NCBI RefSeq assembly: GCF_900156075.1
Contig: NZ_FTMM01000007.1
Coordinates: forward strand, 60,022-124,021
Source: Chryseobacterium sp. RU37D
Lineage (GTDB): Bacteria > Bacteroidota > Bacteroidia > Flavobacteriales > Weeksellaceae
Direction: 5' to 3'
DNA: 64,000 bases
Below the pieces are notes generated by a model, which had not been told where the DNA came from, did not search any database, and was given only the letters and a program-made list of their open reading frames with translations. Positions 26,463-35,527 of this stretch are shown piece after piece; the first letter of the stretch is position 1, and each line of letters opens with the position of its first letter. The position numbers and the translations under genes were made by a program.

Positions 26463-26470
26463 CAAAAATA
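26463..26470 (-). promoter_or_regulatory. -7 promoter box TATTTTTG for the nfu gene
   Basis: Exact TANNTTTG match, 21 nt from the ATG at 26441; it excludes the in-frame TTG at 26465, which is part of the box. Confidence 0.6.
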
Positions 26471-26475
26471 CGGAA

Positions 26476-26510
26476 TTAGAAGTTAGAAGCTGGAGATTAG
26501 AAGTTAGATT
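26476..26510. repeat. TTAGAAGTTAGA word repeat
   Basis: ATTAGAAGTTAGAAGCTGG is followed by AGATTAGAAGTTAGA. These are the same words as at 3190-3285. Confidence 0.5.
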
Positions 26511-26594
26511 TTTGCTATCAGTATCATTTTAAATTATATGATATAAAATTTAATTTTCAAATTAGCTAATTATCAAATTTATCAAACTAAAAAT

Positions 26595-27125
26595 ATGGCA
26601 TTAGTAAAAGAACTTTTAGGAAAGACACCACAAATAGGAGAAAATATATTTTTAGCTGAAACAGCTGTCATTATTGGTGATGTTACCATGGGAAAAGACT
26701 GCAGCATCTGGTATAATGCGGTGATCAGGGGGGATGTTCATTACATCAAAATGGGAGATAAGGTTAATGTTCAGGATAATGCGATGCTGCACTGTACCTA
26801 TCAGAAACACCCTTTGAATATAGGGAATAATGTTTCTATTGGCCATAATGCTATTGTTCACGGCTGCACGATTCAGGATAATGTTCTGATCGGGATGGGA
26901 GCTATTGTGATGGATGCTTGCCTTGTGGAAGAAAATTCTATTGTAGGTGCCGGTTCTGTGGTAACGCAAGGGACTCACATAAAATCCGGGGAAGTCTGGG
27001 GTGGTGTGCCGGCAAGAAAAATTAAAGATATTAATGCTCAGCTTTTAGAAGGCGAGGTGAACAGGATTGCTGATAATTATGTAAAATATTCTTCCTGGTA
27101 TAAGGAGAATGTGAAGCATATTTAA
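26595..27125 (+). CDS. Gamma-class carbonic anhydrase-like protein
   Basis: The 176-residue protein is a left-handed beta-helix of the YrdA/PaaY/CaiE group. Hexapeptide turns run from about 30 to 140 (GDVTMGKDCSIWYNAVIRGD, NVSIGHNAIVHGCTI). The zinc-ligand histidines of gamma carbonic anhydrases can be seen in MLHCTYQK and IGHNAIVHG. It probably binds zinc and may hydrate CO2, but many members have unproven activity. A long hairpin element follows the stop. Confidence 0.9.
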   Translation: MALVKELLGKTPQIGENIFLAETAVIIGDVTMGKDCSIWYNAVIRGDVHYIKMGDKVNVQDNAMLHCTYQKHPLNIGNNVSIGHNAIVHGCTIQDNVLIGMGAIVMDACLVEENSIVGAGSVVTQGTHIKSGEVWGGVPARKIKDINAQLLEGEVNRIADNYVKYSSWYKENVKHI

Positions 27126-27129
27126 TGTC

Positions 27130-27216
27130 AATGGTGAATTTTGCTGCGCAAGTCAATTAATTTTATTGTCAATTTTTTAACTGTAAAAATTCACTTGCTC
27201 AGCAAAATTCACCATT
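27130..27216. repeat. 24-bp-arm inverted repeat between convergent genes
   Basis: Bases 27130-27153 and 27193-27216 are complementary with one mismatch (AATGGTGAATTTTGCTG outer part). The loop is 39 nt and AT-rich. It separates two convergent genes and could act as a bidirectional terminator, but there is no T-run at the ends. Confidence 0.7.
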
Positions 27217-27221
27217 CATTA

Positions 27222-27665
27222 TTACCCGTTCACCAGTTCTGCTTTTCCGTCTTTACACTTTATAGAAGTAGGTGGCATAATCATCATACAATCGGATACG
27301 ATATTGTATTTTTGGTTAAATGCTTTTACTTTTTCTGTATAATCATTAATTTTTGGTAAAAGAGCCGCTTCCATTTTTTTAGGGTAAGCAATATATAACT
27401 GAGGTCCACCACATGCTTTTGCACCCATTGGAGCAAAGGTCCATTCATTGGCATCGGTACATTTTTCTTTAGCAATTTCAGATTCAATGGAGGCTTTTAT
27501 TTTGTCTAATTGTGCCTGGTCATATTTCTGGCTGTTTTCATCGGCAGGCCTTTCCGAAATGTCTTTTGGTAAATTGGCATCCGCTTTTTGAGTTGTATTA
27601 CATGAAATTATCGTTAATGAAGCAAATAATGCTAAAGAAGGTATCTGAAAGAATATATTTTTCAT
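27222..27665 (-). CDS. Predicted lipoprotein of unknown function
   Basis: I do not recognise a family. Starting at ATG 27665 gives a 147-residue protein with signal peptide and a lipobox ending at LTIISC. The mature part starts NTTQKADANLPKD and contains three more Cys. The segment EWTFAPMGAKACGGPQLYIAYPK resembles a motif seen in small Bacteroidetes lipoproteins. An ATG 10 codons upstream (27695) would lengthen the N terminus with polar residues and is less likely. Confidence 0.75.
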   Translation of the reverse strand: MKNIFFQIPSLALFASLTIISCNTTQKADANLPKDISERPADENSQKYDQAQLDKIKASIESEIAKEKCTDANEWTFAPMGAKACGGPQLYIAYPKKMEAALLPKINDYTEKVKAFNQKYNIVSDCMMIMPPTSIKCKDGKAELVNG

Positions 27666-27733
27666 ATAGCTTTTTTTCTGTGCAAGAATTTTCAAAAGTT
27701 ATGCCAAGATAAAGAAATCAAATTCATTTTCCG

Positions 27734-27741
27734 TAATTTTG
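27734..27741 (+). promoter_or_regulatory. -7 box TAATTTTG, 6 nt from the helicase ATG
   Basis: Exact TANNTTTG match. With only six bases before ATG 27748, the transcript would start at or next to the start codon: a candidate leaderless mRNA. Confidence 0.5.
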
Positions 27742-27747
27742 ACGGCG

Positions 27748-29874
27748 ATGAACAATCATTTTTTTGACTTAATAGAACATACCAGCAGAAGCGTATTTTT
27801 AACGGGTAAAGCAGGAACGGGAAAAACTACTTTCCTCAATGATTTTGTAAAACGGACACACAAAAAGCATATTGTAGTGGCGCCGACGGGGATTGCTGCA
27901 ATTAATGCAGGGGGTGTAACCATTCACTCAATGTTTGGGCTTCCCCTGAGGACCTTTTTGCCGACTACTGAAAGGATAGATACCAGCCTGGCCAATAATA
28001 TTGCCGATCTGATGCCTCATTTCAAATACCGAAAAGATAAGCTTAAGCTTTTAAGGGAAGTCGAAATTATCATCATTGATGAGGTTTCCATGCTGCGTGC
28101 GGATGTTCTGGATATGATGGATTTTTCGTTGCGGTTTATCCGAAGGAATAATCAGCGTTTTGGTGGGGTTCAGATGCTTTTCATCGGTGATCTGTACCAG
28201 CTTCCGCCGGTGGTAAGGGATGAGCATATTCTTAAAATGTATTATAATTCACCTTTCTTTTTCGACAGCTTAGCCATCAAAGAAATTCCTTTAATTACGA
28301 TTGAACTGACGAAAGTCTACCGCCAGACCGATCAGGAATTCTTAGAGATTTTAAATGCCATCCGTGACGGTGATGTTGCCAATATTGATTTTAACCATCT
28401 CAATGAAAGATATGATCCGGATTTTGAAATGGGTGATGAACCCTATGTTTATCTATGCTCGCACAACAAAATGGCGGACGATATCAATCAGGAAAAATTA
28501 GCCGAAATAAAAACGGAGGCCAGAAGCTATGAAGCTAAGCTTTTCGGCGAATTCAAAGAAAATCAGTTCCCGAACGAGCAGTTTTTAGAACTGAAAATCG
28601 GGGCCCAGATCATGTTTATCCGAAATGATATTTCCGGGGAAAAGAAATATTTTAACGGAAAATTAGGCGAAATTTCAACGCTGGATGAAAATGAAATCAA
28701 AGTCATTCTAGACGGAAGTCATCGTGAAATTACTGTAAAACGTGAAGTCTGGGAACAAAAAAAATATTTCCTGGATCATGAAAAAAATATTAAGGAGGAA
28801 GTTCTGGGAAGTTTTGAGCAGTTCCCGATAAAGCTTGCTTGGGCGGTTACCATTCATAAAAGCCAGGGGCTTACGTTTGATAAAGTAATCATCGATGCAG
28901 GGAAAAGTTTCACGGCGGGGCAGGTTTATGTTGCTTTGTCGCGTTGCAGAACGTTGGAAGGCATTGTTTTAAAATCCAAAATTACGCCTGAAGTTATTTT
29001 TAAAGATAACAGGATTCTTCATTTTCATACGGATACCAATGCAAATGACCACATTGAAAATATTTTAAACAAAGAAAAATACGATTACAGCATCAAGAAA
29101 GTCCTTCGTAACATTGATTGTCAGTGGCTTCTGAATGAAGTGGAGGAGTGGAATAAGTTATCTGTAATCACGAAAAGCATTGATCATTTAAAAACCAATC
29201 AGCTTTATCACCAGCTGAAACCAGAAATTGTCAATCTTGGGAAAATCTTTGAAAAATTAGAAAGGGTAATTTCTCAAAAGGTTAATAATTTTATTGATCA
29301 AAAAGAAGAGTGGTCTGAAATTGAAAGCAAAACGAAAGGTGCGGTTAATTTCTTTTTTACTGAAATCCGGGATAAAGTTTTTAACCCTTTGAAAGAATTT
29401 TATGCTGAAATTAAAGGTACAAAAGGTTTAAAGCAGTATAATGAAGAATTCCGGGTGTGGCTTGAAGATATTGAAGAGTATTTAAATAGCCTGAAAGAGA
29501 TTCATTTATTAGAAACGAAGCTTTTAGACGAAAAAAATGATAAGGAAATTAGCATGAAAATTGCAAAAGTTCCGTCCCAGGTGTTGACCTTTCAATTATT
29601 TGAACAAGGAAAAACGATTGCGGAAATTGCATTGGAAAGAGGCCTGGTTAAGGAAACGGTGATTGGCCACCTGGCAAAATTTGCCGAGCAGGGCCTGCTG
29701 GATATTTCAAGAGTGATCACTTCCGATAAAATCAAGATTTTTGAAGAAGTTTTCTACAAAGATCCTAAAGAAACTTTAACGGAATGGAAAAATATCCTGC
29801 CGAGTGACTTTGAGTTCAATGAAATAAGAATTTTGATTAACCATTTTAATTATTTGAAGGAAAAAGGGAAATAA
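27748..29874 (+). CDS. PIF1-like DNA helicase with C-terminal helix-turn-helix
   Basis: The 708-residue SF1B helicase has Walker A GKAGTGKTT at about 18-26, Walker B IIIDEVSM near 108, GGVQMLFIGDLYQLPPV (motif III) and, near 370, the motif VI-type TIHKSQGLTFDKVI with YVALSRCR. A long helical region follows. The C terminus (about 610-700) has TIAEIALERGLVKETVIGHL, an HTH_40-like domain also found on some RecQ and PIF1 proteins. I start at ATG 27748, because the in-frame TTG at 27739 is part of the -7 box. Its job is presumably DNA repair or recombination. Confidence 0.9.
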   Translation: MNNHFFDLIEHTSRSVFLTGKAGTGKTTFLNDFVKRTHKKHIVVAPTGIAAINAGGVTIHSMFGLPLRTFLPTTERIDTSLANNIADLMPHFKYRKDKLKLLREVEIIIIDEVSMLRADVLDMMDFSLRFIRRNNQRFGGVQMLFIGDLYQLPPVVRDEHILKMYYNSPFFFDSLAIKEIPLITIELTKVYRQTDQEFLEILNAIRDGDVANIDFNHLNERYDPDFEMGDEPYVYLCSHNKMADDINQEKLAEIKTEARSYEAKLFGEFKENQFPNEQFLELKIGAQIMFIRNDISGEKKYFNGKLGEISTLDENEIKVILDGSHREITVKREVWEQKKYFLDHEKNIKEEVLGSFEQFPIKLAWAVTIHKSQGLTFDKVIIDAGKSFTAGQVYVALSRCRTLEGIVLKSKITPEVIFKDNRILHFHTDTNANDHIENILNKEKYDYSIKKVLRNIDCQWLLNEVEEWNKLSVITKSIDHLKTNQLYHQLKPEIVNLGKIFEKLERVISQKVNNFIDQKEEWSEIESKTKGAVNFFFTEIRDKVFNPLKEFYAEIKGTKGLKQYNEEFRVWLEDIEEYLNSLKEIHLLETKLLDEKNDKEISMKIAKVPSQVLTFQLFEQGKTIAEIALERGLVKETVIGHLAKFAEQGLLDISRVITSDKIKIFEEVFYKDPKETLTEWKNILPSDFEFNEIRILINHFNYLKEKGK

Positions 29875-29876
29875 TT

Positions 29877-30050
29877 TTAGTGTAAATTTTGTGGAAATAA
29901 TTTTTCTAATTCTTCTTGTGAGATTTTTTTCTTAATAATCATCCCTTTTGAATCCAAAAGAAAAGTTGTGAGAAAAACGTTGATATTGTGATTGTTTGGT
30001 TCGGTCGCATTTTCATCTAAGAATTGCGGTCATGCCAGTTTTTTTCACGT
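29877..30050 (-). pseudogene. C-terminal remnant of a TlpA/thioredoxin-like gene
   Basis: On the minus strand an open stretch reads NFLDENATEPNNHNINVFLT, then TFLLDSKGMIIKKKISQEEL and EKLFPQNLH before its stop. The VFLTTFLLDSKGMII pattern is the cis-Pro/strand region of TlpA-like redoxins. Upstream, REKNWHDRN continues in another frame (shift near 30025), then similarity ends. No start codon or CxxC site remains. It is a fragment, not a gene. Confidence 0.6.
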
Positions 30051-30060
30051 ATTATTTTTT

Positions 30061-30231
30061 CCAATCGTTAATGTCGTTAGTTCTATCTTTAATGATAATT
30101 CTGGAAATTATAATCAATATTTCAGCATTCCAAACTCAATTCTTGATAATCTACAGGATTATATCACATTACTGAAAAAAAAAATAGAAAAACTACAAGA
30201 AGAAAATAAAAATTTAAAATCAAAACTCTAA
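30061..30231 (+). pseudogene. Coiled-coil C-terminal fragment of an unknown gene
   Basis: The plus-strand frame ends NYNQYFSIPNSILDNLQDYI, then TLLKKKIEKLQEENKNLKSK and L. This is a lysine/leucine coiled coil of the sort found at the end of small helix-turn-helix regulators. There is no credible start or N-terminal domain, since the frame becomes featureless left of about 30061. Together with the redoxin remnant it marks a deletion or recombination junction in the 29875-30337 gap. Confidence 0.4.
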
Positions 30232-30337
30232 TAGTTTTTCTCTGAATTAATCGATCCATCTTATCAATTACAAAAAGTAACTAATGCGGTTTATATGTTT
30301 TAAATTTGTCATGGTTTTTAAACTTAAAATTTAAAAT

Positions 30338-31342
30338 ATGAAAAATTTTGAAATATCGGTGCTTGATCTTGCGCCCGTAAAGCAGGAGAAAAGCATTTAC
30401 GATACATTTCAGGACAGTTTATCTTTAGCAAACCACACTGAAAGTTTAGATTATAAAAGATTCTGGCTAGCCGAGCATCACAATATGGAAAGCATTGCCA
30501 GTTCTGCAACTTCGGTTCTGATTGGCTTTATCGCTAACGGAACAAAAAAAATAAGAGTAGGTTCCGGGGGAATCATGCTTCCGAACCACAGTTCGTTAGT
30601 CATTGCCGAACAATTCGGGACTTTGGAGTCACTTTTTCCCGGAAGAATAGATCTTGGACTGGGAAGGGCACCCGGAACAGATGGTTTGACGGCTCAGGCT
30701 TTGGGTAGAAATCCTGCGATTATTAACGAACAATTTCCTAGACAAATCTTAGAATTACAAAAATATTTCTCCAAAGAAAATTCAAACGCGTTAGTACGTG
30801 CAATTCCTGGAGAAGGATTAGATATTCCGTTATATATTTTAGGTTCCAGTACAGACAGTGCATTTTTGGCTGCTGAGCTAGGCCTTCCGTACGCTTTTGC
30901 GGCACATTTTGCTCCTGAGCAGATGGAAATGGCATTCAATATCTATAGGCAGAATTTTGAGCCTTCGAAATATTTGGATAAGCCTTATATTATTGTCTGT
31001 ATCAACGGAATTGCAGCGATAACTTCGGAAGAAGCTCACAGAATTTCTACGACTTTGTTCCAAGCTTTCATTAATATTGTAAGAAATGACAGGAAACCTT
31101 TTGCACCGCCGGTGGATGATATGGACGACATTTGGTCTCCGATGGAGAAAACAATGGTTTTGCAGAAGTTAAAATATACATTGATTGGTGATCAGGCAGA
31201 AATTGAAGAAAAACTGAAAAATTTTCAGTCAGCATTCAATGTTGATGAATTTATTATTAATTCTCATATTTACGATCATCAAAAAAGATTAAAGTCTTAT
31301 GAGATTTTTAAAAATGCCAAAGACTCCATATTCAAAGTCTAA
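30338..31342 (+). CDS. LLM-class flavin-dependent oxidoreductase
   Basis: The 334-residue protein belongs to the bacterial luciferase-like monooxygenase superfamily (TIM barrel binding FMN or F420; here probably FMN). It opens with FEISVLDLAPVKQEKSIYD, the hallmark of the YhbW-like 'alternative alkanal monooxygenase' subgroup, followed by RFWLAEHHNMESIASSAT and RIDLGLGRAPGTDG. The substrate is unknown. Upstream lies the gene-fragment scar, downstream ribBA with its own promoter. Confidence 0.92.
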   Translation: MKNFEISVLDLAPVKQEKSIYDTFQDSLSLANHTESLDYKRFWLAEHHNMESIASSATSVLIGFIANGTKKIRVGSGGIMLPNHSSLVIAEQFGTLESLFPGRIDLGLGRAPGTDGLTAQALGRNPAIINEQFPRQILELQKYFSKENSNALVRAIPGEGLDIPLYILGSSTDSAFLAAELGLPYAFAAHFAPEQMEMAFNIYRQNFEPSKYLDKPYIIVCINGIAAITSEEAHRISTTLFQAFINIVRNDRKPFAPPVDDMDDIWSPMEKTMVLQKLKYTLIGDQAEIEEKLKNFQSAFNVDEFIINSHIYDHQKRLKSYEIFKNAKDSIFKV

Positions 31343-31380
31343 CAAACAATCATATTATTGGGAGATGCTTATTTTATAAG

Positions 31381-31388
31381 TATCTTTG
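31381..31388 (+). promoter_or_regulatory. -7 promoter box TATCTTTG for ribBA
   Basis: Exact TANNTTTG match 20 nt upstream of ATG. A TTG at 31358-31360 has suitable spacing (20 bp) for the -33 element. No FMN riboswitch is present in the short leader. Confidence 0.7.
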
Positions 31389-31408
31389 CACAAAATTAAA
31401 AAGTAAAA

Positions 31409-32530
31409 ATGTCAGATATTAAATTAAATACTATTCCAGAGGCAATTGAAGACCTTAAAAATGGTAAAATAATAATAGTAGTGGATGATGAAGACAGAGA
31501 AAATGAAGGCGATTTTCTTTGTGCTGCTGAGCTTACAACACCAGAAATCATCAACTTTATGGCGCTTCACGGAAGAGGGTTGATCTGTATGCCGCTTCCT
31601 GAAAAAAGATGCGACGAGCTTGGGCTGGAAGTTATGGTAAGCAGAAGCAGTGATCCGAAAGAAACTGCTTTTACAGTGTCAGTTGATCTTCTTGGAAACG
31701 GAACCTCTACAGGGATTTCTGCGGCAGATAGAGCAAAAACAATTTTAGCTTTAATGGATGAAAAGTCAAAACCGACTGATTTCATGAGACCAGGACACAT
31801 TTTCCCGCTTCGTGCCAAAAAAGGAGGTGTTTTAAAAAGAGCAGGGCATACGGAAGCAGCAATTGATCTTACTTGCCTGGCAGGATTAAAAGAAGGCGGA
31901 GTAATCTGTGAAATTATGAATGAGGACGGTACCATGTCAAGGCTTCCGGAATTATATGCTTTCGCTCAGAAGCACAATATGAAGATCGTTTCAATCGAAG
32001 ATCTGATCCACTACCAGCTTAAAAAAGGAAATCTTATTGAAAGAATTGAAGAAAGAAAGGTAAAAACCGCTTACGGAGATTATGATTTCTATGCTTTCAG
32101 AGAAACTTCTAATGAACAGATCCATTTTGCTTTAACGAAAGGAAGCTGGACTGTCGATGAGCCGGTTTTGGTAAGGGTACAGTCTTCAGATTCTTATTTT
32201 GATGTATTAACAAGGCTGAACAATGGTGAGAAACCTTTATTGGAAAAAGTAACTAATATGGTAAATGAGGCAGGAAAAGGAGCCATTATTTTTATTAATA
32301 ACGTTTCAAATTCTGAAAATACCTTAAGAAAATTACAGCAGTTCATCAATTATCAGGACGGTCAGGAGCAGCATCCTACATTGGCTTATAACTACAGGGA
32401 TTACGGAATCGGAACACAGATTCTGAAAAATCTTGGAATTAATAAATTTAAAGTAATCACTCAAAACCCGAATATCAAGCCTCAGGTTGGAGGATACGAT
32501 GTTGAGGTGACGGAAATGGTTCAGCTTTAA
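31409..32530 (+). CDS. ribB: RibBA-type protein: DHBP synthase with degenerate GTP cyclohydrolase II domain
   Basis: The N-terminal half (1-205) is an intact 3,4-dihydroxy-2-butanone-4-phosphate synthase, which makes the four-carbon unit of riboflavin from ribulose 5-phosphate: [11 protein letters not shown] at 26-36 and GHTEAAIDL near 146-154 are its catalytic motifs. The C-terminal half (about 213-373) has the length of GTP cyclohydrolase II, but not one cysteine: the last Cys is near 167. The three zinc ligands of GCH II (C-x10-C-x-C) are replaced in [20 protein letters not shown]. That half is therefore probably inactive. 373 residues is normal for RibBA. Confidence 0.93.
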   Translation: MSDIKLNTIPEAIEDLKNGKIIIVVDDEDRENEGDFLCAAELTTPEIINFMALHGRGLICMPLPEKRCDELGLEVMVSRSSDPKETAFTVSVDLLGNGTSTGISAADRAKTILALMDEKSKPTDFMRPGHIFPLRAKKGGVLKRAGHTEAAIDLTCLAGLKEGGVICEIMNEDGTMSRLPELYAFAQKHNMKIVSIEDLIHYQLKKGNLIERIEERKVKTAYGDYDFYAFRETSNEQIHFALTKGSWTVDEPVLVRVQSSDSYFDVLTRLNNGEKPLLEKVTNMVNEAGKGAIIFINNVSNSENTLRKLQQFINYQDGQEQHPTLAYNYRDYGIGTQILKNLGINKFKVITQNPNIKPQVGGYDVEVTEMVQL

Positions 32531-32538
32531 TTATAAGG

Positions 32539-32575
32539 AAACCTTCAAAGTTTCAAAAACTTTGAAGGTTTTTTT
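32539..32575 (+). terminator. Terminator of ribBA
   Basis: AAACCTTCAAAGT pairs perfectly with ACTTTGAAGGTTT (13 bp, 7-nt loop) followed by T5-6. Its end overlaps the stop codon of the convergent fmt gene. Confidence 0.85.
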
Positions 32576-33521
32576 AAGCCATTTTTATTTCATCAAAATT
32601 TCTGAAGCCGTTCAAGAAATCTTTGATATTCATTCTTTTCTTTCCTTCCAATTGCAGTTCTAAAGGAAAATATATACCGTCTTTTGTATAAATTTTAAAA
32701 TCATTTTTGGAAATATCCAATGTTCCGGCTCGTTTTCCATGATTTGAAAGCTCAAACTTTCCGCCAAATATTTTTAATCCTTTTTCTTCTTCCCCAATTT
32801 TTAAAGTAGTAAAAGCTGCAGGATAAGGTGACATTCCCAAAATAAACTGATGAATTTCCTTTGAAGTTTTTGACCAGTCGATTTTTGTATCTTCTTTAAA
32901 GATTTTATAAGCATTTTTAGGATGCTCCACCTGTGGCTGAGGCTTTTCTGTAATTGAATTTTCTGCAAGTCCATCCAAAGTTTTTACCACTAATTTTGCT
33001 CCCATTTCCATCAGTCGATCATGGAGGCTTCCCGCATTTTCATTTTTCAGAACCGGAATTTCTTCCTGTAATAAAATATTTCCTTCATCAATTTTTTCAT
33101 TGATAAAGAATGTTGTTGCCCCGGATTTTTCTTCACCGTTAATAATGGCATAATTGATCGGAGCTGCTCCCCTGTAATCCGGAAGTAATGAAGCATGAAG
33201 GTTGAAAGTACCTATTTTAGGCATTTCAAAAAGAATTTTAGGCATCATTCTGAATGCTACCACTACAAATACATCGGCATCCAGCTTTCTTAAATCTTCT
33301 AAAAATTCTGGATTTCTTAATTTTTCAGGCTGAAAAACTGGGATGTTATTTTCTGCAGCAAATATCTTTACGGGAGACTGACTGATTTTTTGTCCGCGTC
33401 CGCTCGCTTTGTCGGCAACCGTTACAACGCCCACTACCTGATGATGAGACTTATGAATGGTCTCTAATGAAGTTTTCGCAAACTCTGGAGTTCCTAAAAA
33501 AACTACTTTCAATGATTTCAT
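32574..33521 (-). CDS. fmt: Methionyl-tRNA formyltransferase
   Basis: Fmt formylates initiator Met-tRNA with 10-formyl-THF. The 315-residue protein has the family opening VVFLGTPEFAKTSLE, the formyl-binding segment FNLHASLLPDYRGAAPINYAI (about 105-125), which carries the catalytic N-H-D set, and a C-terminal tRNA-binding domain from about 205. The -7 box TATCTTTG (33526-33533) leaves only four bases (TAAA) before ATG. The mRNA is thus predicted to be leaderless. Confidence 0.95.
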   Translation of the reverse strand: MKSLKVVFLGTPEFAKTSLETIHKSHHQVVGVVTVADKASGRGQKISQSPVKIFAAENNIPVFQPEKLRNPEFLEDLRKLDADVFVVVAFRMMPKILFEMPKIGTFNLHASLLPDYRGAAPINYAIINGEEKSGATTFFINEKIDEGNILLQEEIPVLKNENAGSLHDRLMEMGAKLVVKTLDGLAENSITEKPQPQVEHPKNAYKIFKEDTKIDWSKTSKEIHQFILGMSPYPAAFTTLKIGEEEKGLKIFGGKFELSNHGKRAGTLDISKNDFKIYTKDGIYFPLELQLEGKKRMNIKDFLNGFRNFDEIKMA

Positions 33522-33525
33522 TTTA

Positions 33526-33533
33526 CAAAGATA
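33526..33533 (-). promoter_or_regulatory. -7 box TATCTTTG, 4 nt from the fmt ATG
   Basis: Perfect consensus on the minus strand, separated from ATG by TAAA. This is the tightest promoter-start spacing in the window. Confidence 0.6.
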
Positions 33534-33598
33534 AGGGGTTTGGTAAAGGATTTAAGATTTAAAAATTAAAAATTATTATCACTTATTACTCATTCTAC

Positions 33599-35500
33599 TC
33601 ATGCCAGCATATAAGTTCTAAAATTCATCATTTTTACTTTTCCTGAATCTAATAAAAAAATCAAGTTTTCAAGGATGTTTTCCTTCGAATGATAGCTGAG
33701 CTGTATAGAAAGCTCCTCGATCGTAGCCGGTTTTTGTGCTAATAGATTAATGATCTGCCCGGAAATATTTTTGCCAAAAATTGATTGCTTATTTTTTTCA
33801 CAGACCGAGCATTGGCCGCAATTTTTAGAATTTTTTTCTCCAAAATAGGCAAGAATCAGCTTCATTTTACAATATTGATTATCTTCAATATAAAACTTCA
33901 TTTCTTCCCATTTCTGAATTTTATTCTTTTGAATATGTTCAAATAGCTTCCAGTAAATGGTGCTGCTGACTCTTTCATCTCTGGGTTTTAAAAACTTTAC
34001 GCTTGACAAAGCTCCGTCAACATATTCAAGATAATTTTTCTGCTGAAGTTCCTTCAGTCTTTCTTTGATCAGATGTATGCTTACACCAATTTTATTACTG
34101 ACCTGCTGCTCATTAAACATTACTTTATGCGTAGTAATTCCCGAAATTGTACGAAGCATAAGCTCAATAAAATAGGCATCTTTCTGAGGTAATTGATCAA
34201 TTTCGTCTGACTGCATCAAAAGCTGTAAAGAAGACAGACTCTTGTTATCATTATAATAAATGATTTCCTGATTATGAAGAAAATTTAGGACGTTTTTAAT
34301 CTTAGCAATAGATAATTTTGTGAAACTTTGGATGCCATTGAGATTGATCTGAAAGACCTTTTCCGGCAATTCAAATTCTGCAACCTGGAAGATAGAGTAA
34401 AGATGGGTAATAATTTTTAAAAATTCTGCCTTATTTGGAATTTGATTTTTTAGGATCTGATCAAAATTCGAAATTTCCTGCTTATTCCACAACATAAATG
34501 CAAAACTGTCTTTTCCATCTCTACCGGATCGCCCGATTTCTTGATAATAATTTTCAATTGAAGGAGAAGGAGAATAATGAATTACAAAGCGTACATTATC
34601 TTTGTCAATCCCCATCCCAAAAGCGTTTGTTGAGATCAGAACATTTTTATCACCATTATTCCAAATAGATTGTTTAGCGTTTTTTTCTTTTGGAGTTAAT
34701 CCCGCATGAAAAAAATCCACATTATTCAATTGATTCTTTTGTAAAAACTCAGTTAGCTGTTCGGCTTCCTTTCTTGTCCTTACATAGACAATCCCGGCTT
34801 CATTAGTATATTTTAAAATATCAAAAATCTTTTGAAACTTGTCCGAAACCTCTTCTGTAAAAATTTTAATATTATTTCTTTTGAAGCTTTTTTGAAAAAT
34901 GTTCGGGTTTTTGAGCTCGAGTTTAAGTTTTATTTCTTCTAAAACTTTTGGAGTTGCCGTAGCTGTTAATGCCAGGCAGGAAATTTTAGGATTATTTCTT
35001 CTAAATTCTTTTATATTTTGATAGCTTGGCCTGAAGTCCTGGCCCCATTCTGATATGCAATGTGCTTCATCCACCGCTATAAACGAAAGCTGGATTTCTT
35101 CAATATTTTGCAGAAATTGTTTATTAGTAAGCCTTTCAGGGGAAATATATAGTATTTTTATTAAGCCTTCCTTACAACGGTCATATATTGTTTCAGCGTC
35201 ATATTCATCTAATTCGGAAGATAAATATTCAGCTTCTATACCTCTTGACTTCAGCTGGTTTACCTGATCTTTCATTAATGCTAAAAGTGGAGAGATAACA
35301 AGGCAGGTTCCCTCTTTCAATAAAGCAGGGAGCTGATAGCAAAGTGATTTTCCAGCACCCGTGGGCAATAGTACAAGGGTGTCTTTCTCATTGATCACGG
35401 AATCTATAATTGCTTCCTGAGAATCACGAAAGGTATGATAACCCCAAAAAAATTTTAAGGTTTTAAATTTTAATTCTTGGAAGTCCTGCTGCGAAATCAT
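33599..35500 (-). CDS. recQ: ATP-dependent DNA helicase RecQ
   Basis: The 633-residue SF2 3'-5' helicase has LLPTGAGKSLCYQLPAL (Walker A, about 43-59), VDEAHCISEWGQDFRPSY (DEAH and aromatic loop, about 145), then QEIGRSGRDGK (motif VI, about 325). A RecQ zinc-binding domain with four Cys (YCKMKLILAYFGE, then NCGQCSVCEK) is near 555-580. The C terminus ends in a short helical module instead of a recognisable HRDC domain. It acts in recombination and replication-fork repair. The gap upstream to the OmpA gene holds that gene's terminator. Confidence 0.94.
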   Translation of the reverse strand: MISQQDFQELKFKTLKFFWGYHTFRDSQEAIIDSVINEKDTLVLLPTGAGKSLCYQLPALLKEGTCLVISPLLALMKDQVNQLKSRGIEAEYLSSELDEYDAETIYDRCKEGLIKILYISPERLTNKQFLQNIEEIQLSFIAVDEAHCISEWGQDFRPSYQNIKEFRRNNPKISCLALTATATPKVLEEIKLKLELKNPNIFQKSFKRNNIKIFTEEVSDKFQKIFDILKYTNEAGIVYVRTRKEAEQLTEFLQKNQLNNVDFFHAGLTPKEKNAKQSIWNNGDKNVLISTNAFGMGIDKDNVRFVIHYSPSPSIENYYQEIGRSGRDGKDSFAFMLWNKQEISNFDQILKNQIPNKAEFLKIITHLYSIFQVAEFELPEKVFQINLNGIQSFTKLSIAKIKNVLNFLHNQEIIYYNDNKSLSSLQLLMQSDEIDQLPQKDAYFIELMLRTISGITTHKVMFNEQQVSNKIGVSIHLIKERLKELQQKNYLEYVDGALSSVKFLKPRDERVSSTIYWKLFEHIQKNKIQKWEEMKFYIEDNQYCKMKLILAYFGEKNSKNCGQCSVCEKNKQSIFGKNISGQIINLLAQKPATIEELSIQLSYHSKENILENLIFLLDSGKVKMMNFRTYMLA

Positions 35501-35527
35501 AGGATAAATATAATGAATGTAATATAA

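Noticed and set aside
31343..31408. FMN riboswitch before ribBA
   Set aside because: The gap is 66 bp and holds only the -33 and -7 elements; an FMN riboswitch needs over 100 nt.
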